Assembly: GCA_030615555.1 (NCBI GenBank) | Contig: JAUWZB010000033.1 | Coordinates: forward strand, 1 to 7,851 | Direction: 5' to 3' | DNA: 7,851 bases | Source: Dehalococcoidales bacterium | GTDB taxonomy: Bacteria; Chloroflexota; Dehalococcoidia; E44-bin15 | Shown: one piece after another, positions 5,911 through 7,851 of the stretch | Layout of the letters: each line of letters begins with the position of its first letter | Numbering within the stretch: the stretch's first letter is position 1 | The notes under the pieces: generated by a model | Seen by the model: only the letters and a program-made list of their open reading frames with translations | The model's database searches: none | What the model was told of the DNA's origin: nothing | Program-made: the position numbers and the translations under genes

Positions 5911-6708
5911 ATGCATAAGGTCGGTGTGGTTGGGTGTGGTATAGTAGGGCAGGCAACTGCTTATCTATTTGATAGCCAAGTTATTCACGACCCACCAAAA
6001 GGTTATCACAATCTAGCGGCGTTAACTGACTGTCCTGTTATCTTTATGTGTCTGCCGACGCCCTTTATTGCAGGTCGAAATGACTTAGGGGTTTTCTATA
6101 GCGCCTTGGAGGATTTGATTCCTCAGTTGCAACCCGACCAGGTTGTCGCTATTCGGTCAACGATCCTTCCAGGTACAGTTAGGAATCTACAACAAAGATA
6201 TAAAGTTGCTCATTTTGCGTCGAATCCCGAGTTTCTGAGGGCGCATCGAGCTTTTCGGGATGCTCTCGATCCCTATCGGGTAGTGATAGGTGCTGATACC
6301 AAATGGGCGCAAGAGCGGCTGCTTGAGGTATACAAAACTAAACTTGGAACAAATGTAAACTTTGTGGTGACAGATTCTATAACCGCTGAAGTGATAAAAT
6401 GCGCCTCAAATTGCTACCTAGCTATGAAGATCTCTTATGCAAACGAGATTTATGATGTTTGCCTGAAGCTAGATGTAGATTACAACCATGTGGGAACTGG
6501 TTTAGCCTTAGACCCCCGCATTGGTGATGGAGATGAACTGATGGTAAGAGCTGAGGCTCGAGGATTTGATGATGAATGTCTACCCAAAGACCTCACTGCT
6601 TTTACAGGCTTTGTTCAGAAGCTGGGCTGTCCTGCAACCTTGCTAAAGGCGACTGCCGAAGTTAATGGGCGAGTAAGAACTCGTCGGCGTGAGGTTTATA
6701 TTCACTAG
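5911..6708 (+). CDS. Short UDP-glucose/GDP-mannose dehydrogenase-like protein
   Basis: This 265-residue protein belongs to the nucleotide-sugar dehydrogenase superfamily, whose members oxidise NDP-sugars to uronic acids with NAD. It shows the Rossmann motif GCGIVG (residues 8-13), CLPTPF, RSTILPGTV, NPEFLR, EVIKCASNCYLAMK with K163 and N167, and GFDDECLPKD with C223 and D227. The K/N and C/D pairs, each four apart, match the family's catalytic set. Typical enzymes have 390-450 residues; this one ends just after the central domain and lacks the C-terminal NDP-sugar-binding domain. The segment between the Rossmann glycines and the TP motif is also compressed. No remnant of the missing part follows, so it looks like a true short form, not a frameshift. 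Base composition is poorer in GC than the neighbours (one line of 60 bases, 6361-6420, is 40%). It interrupts ahcY and metK with 26-27 base gaps, which suggests acquisition. Substrate unknown. Confidence 0.85.
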   Translation: MHKVGVVGCGIVGQATAYLFDSQVIHDPPKGYHNLAALTDCPVIFMCLPTPFIAGRNDLGVFYSALEDLIPQLQPDQVVAIRSTILPGTVRNLQQRYKVAHFASNPEFLRAHRAFRDALDPYRVVIGADTKWAQERLLEVYKTKLGTNVNFVVTDSITAEVIKCASNCYLAMKISYANEIYDVCLKLDVDYNHVGTGLALDPRIGDGDELMVRAEARGFDDECLPKDLTAFTGFVQKLGCPATLLKATAEVNGRVRTRRREVYIH

Positions 6709-6735
6709 GATCAACTATGGAAGGGAGAGACGGCG

Positions 6736-7851
6736 ATGCCCACCACCTTTATGAACTCGAAATCGATGCTGGTGACCTCGGAGTCGGTTACCGAGGGGCA
6801 CCCTGACAAGCTCTGCGACCTGATCTCCGATGCTATCCTCGACGCCATCCTGGCCCAGGACCCTGTGGCAAGGGTGGCCTGCGAGGTAGCAGCGACCACC
6901 GGGCTGGTCATCGTCATGGGGGAGATCACCACCGACTGTTATGTGGAGATCCAGGACATCGTTCGAGAGGTGGTGCGCGATGTGGGCTATACCCGCGCAA
7001 AATATGGATTTGACTGCGACACCTGCGGGGTGATGGTCTCCATCAAAGAGCAGTCAAAGGACATCGCTATGGGCGTGGACAAATCGTTTGAGGTGAGGAG
7101 CGGCGGGGCATCCAGTAACGAGATCGAGGCCCTCGGTGCCGGCGACCAGGGGATGATGGTAGGCTTTGCCTGCAACGAGACCCCCGAGCTCATGCCCCTC
7201 ACCATCTCCCTGGCCCATAAGCTATGCAAGCGCCTCGCCGAGCTAAGGAAGGATGGCACCCTGCGCTATCTCCGCCCAGATGGCAAGTCCCAGGCGACGG
7301 TGGAGTACTCCGAGGGTGTGCCCCAGCGGGTCGATAGCGTGGTGATCGGCGCCCAGCACGACCCCATAGTTAGCCACGATGTTATTGAGCGCGATATTAT
7401 TGAGCAGGTGATTAAGGCCGTGATCCCTGCTTCCTTATTGGATAAGGGAACAAAATATTATGTCAATGCCACAGGTCGCTTCGTAATCGGGGGGCCGATG
7501 GGTGATTGCGGGCTCACCGGGCGCAAGATATTGGTCGATACCTATGGTGGCATCGCCAGGCATGGCGGGGGCTGTTTCTCGGGAAAGGACCCCACCAAGG
7601 TGGACCGCTCCGCAGCCTATGCGGCAAGGTATGTCGCCAAGAACCTGGTGGCCGCTGGCCTCGCTGATCGTCTGGAGCTCCATACCTCCTATGCCATCGG
7701 AGTAGCTCATCCCCTTTCCATCTATATAGAGACCTTCGGCACAGGGAGGGTTTCAGACGAGGTCATCGCCGACCTGATCCGTAAGCACTTCGACCTTCGC
7801 CCGGGGGCGATCATCGAGTCCTTGAAGCTGCGTCGCCCCATCTACCGGCAA
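6736..7851 (+). CDS. metK: S-adenosylmethionine synthetase, 3'-truncated by the window edge
   Basis: MetK makes S-adenosylmethionine from methionine and ATP, releasing phosphate and pyrophosphate, as a cytoplasmic homotetramer or homodimer. The frame is open from ATG 6736 to the last base: 372 residues, against about 385-405 for the family, so only some 15-35 residues are missing. Signatures seen are TEGHPDK (residues 19-25, with H22 and K25), GAGDQG (134-139) leading into CNETPELMPL, GGPMGDCGLTGRK, and the phosphate-binding loop GGGCFSGKDPTKVDRS from residue 277. Cys280 replaces the Ala usual in that loop. GGGAG-type Shine-Dalgarno sequence (GGGAG at 6723-6727) lies 8 bases before the ATG. 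The gene would supply SAM for the methyl cycle whose recycling enzymes lie upstream. Confidence 0.97.
   Translation, partial: MPTTFMNSKSMLVTSESVTEGHPDKLCDLISDAILDAILAQDPVARVACEVAATTGLVIVMGEITTDCYVEIQDIVREVVRDVGYTRAKYGFDCDTCGVMVSIKEQSKDIAMGVDKSFEVRSGGASSNEIEALGAGDQGMMVGFACNETPELMPLTISLAHKLCKRLAELRKDGTLRYLRPDGKSQATVEYSEGVPQRVDSVVIGAQHDPIVSHDVIERDIIEQVIKAVIPASLLDKGTKYYVNATGRFVIGGPMGDCGLTGRKILVDTYGGIARHGGGCFSGKDPTKVDRSAAYAARYVAKNLVAAGLADRLELHTSYAIGVAHPLSIYIETFGTGRVSDEVIADLIRKHFDLRPGAIIESLKLRRPIYRQ

Noticed and set aside
5360..5956. Long minus-strand open frame opposite ahcY, and similar minus-strand frames at 4892-5326, 3600-3992 and 1741-2196
   Set aside because: They lie opposite strongly conserved genes, show no recognisable motif and have compositions expected from reading GC-biased codons backwards.
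6709..6735. Considered insertion-site direct repeats or terminal inverted repeats at the two ends of the A+T-richer gene (compared with 5885-5910)
   Set aside because: No shared repeat was seen between the two junctions, so no mobile element can be called.
6717..6806. ATG-initiated short frame overlapping the start of metK
   Set aside because: It is out of frame with metK and overlaps the conserved TEGHPDK region; the Shine-Dalgarno GGGAG fits ATG 6736.

Overview
The window is a tightly packed stretch of about 7.9 kb with every convincing gene on the + strand, separated by short gaps or 4-bp ATGA overlaps. It reads as one operon or a few closely linked ones. It opens inside a 5'-methylthioadenosine phosphorylase gene and ends inside an S-adenosylmethionine synthetase gene. 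Most of it is moderately GC-rich (one line of metK counts to 57% GC). Starts include TTG and GTG, and probably CTG. The gene set (stand-alone MetE catalytic core, DUF6485-type Cys-rich protein, ferredoxin-tailed aldo/keto reductase, THEP1 NTPase, archaeal/Thermotoga-type SAH hydrolase) suggests an uncultured anaerobic bacterium. Dehalococcoidia (Chloroflexota) is my best guess, made from gene recognition only and not from a search.

Layout: (1) 1-641, 3' part of MTA phosphorylase. (2) 720-1754, MetE/UROD-like core methionine synthase, probably starting at CTG. (3) 1759-1959, 66-aa protein with nine cysteines. (4) 1966-3036, aldo/keto reductase with two C-terminal 4Fe-4S motifs. (5) 3044-3133, an easily missed 29-aa, very basic protein. 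(6) 3130-3660, THEP1-type NTPase. (7) 3717-4634, PfkB-family kinase. (8) 4631-5884, S-adenosylhomocysteine hydrolase. (9) 5911-6708, a short UDP-glucose/GDP-mannose dehydrogenase-like protein that is visibly richer in A+T. (10) 6736 to the window end, metK, lacking only its last few dozen codons.

The theme is the activated-methyl cycle and its by-products. MetK makes SAM; SAH hydrolase splits SAH to homocysteine and adenosine; the core methionine synthase would remethylate homocysteine; MTA phosphorylase salvages methylthioadenosine. The PfkB kinase, overlapping the SAH hydrolase start, is a reasonable candidate for removing adenosine, though its substrate cannot be read from sequence. The redox pair (Cys-rich protein and aldo/keto reductase), the basic peptide and the NTPase share the transcription unit without an obvious role in the cycle.

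The main oddity is the dehydrogenase-like gene between ahcY and metK. It keeps the catalytic residues of the UDP-glucose dehydrogenase family but lacks the C-terminal sugar-nucleotide domain, differs in base composition, and has a small inverted repeat enclosing its ribosome-binding site. It looks like a later arrival. No RNA gene, CRISPR array, insertion sequence or clear terminator was seen, and no gap exceeds 80 bases.
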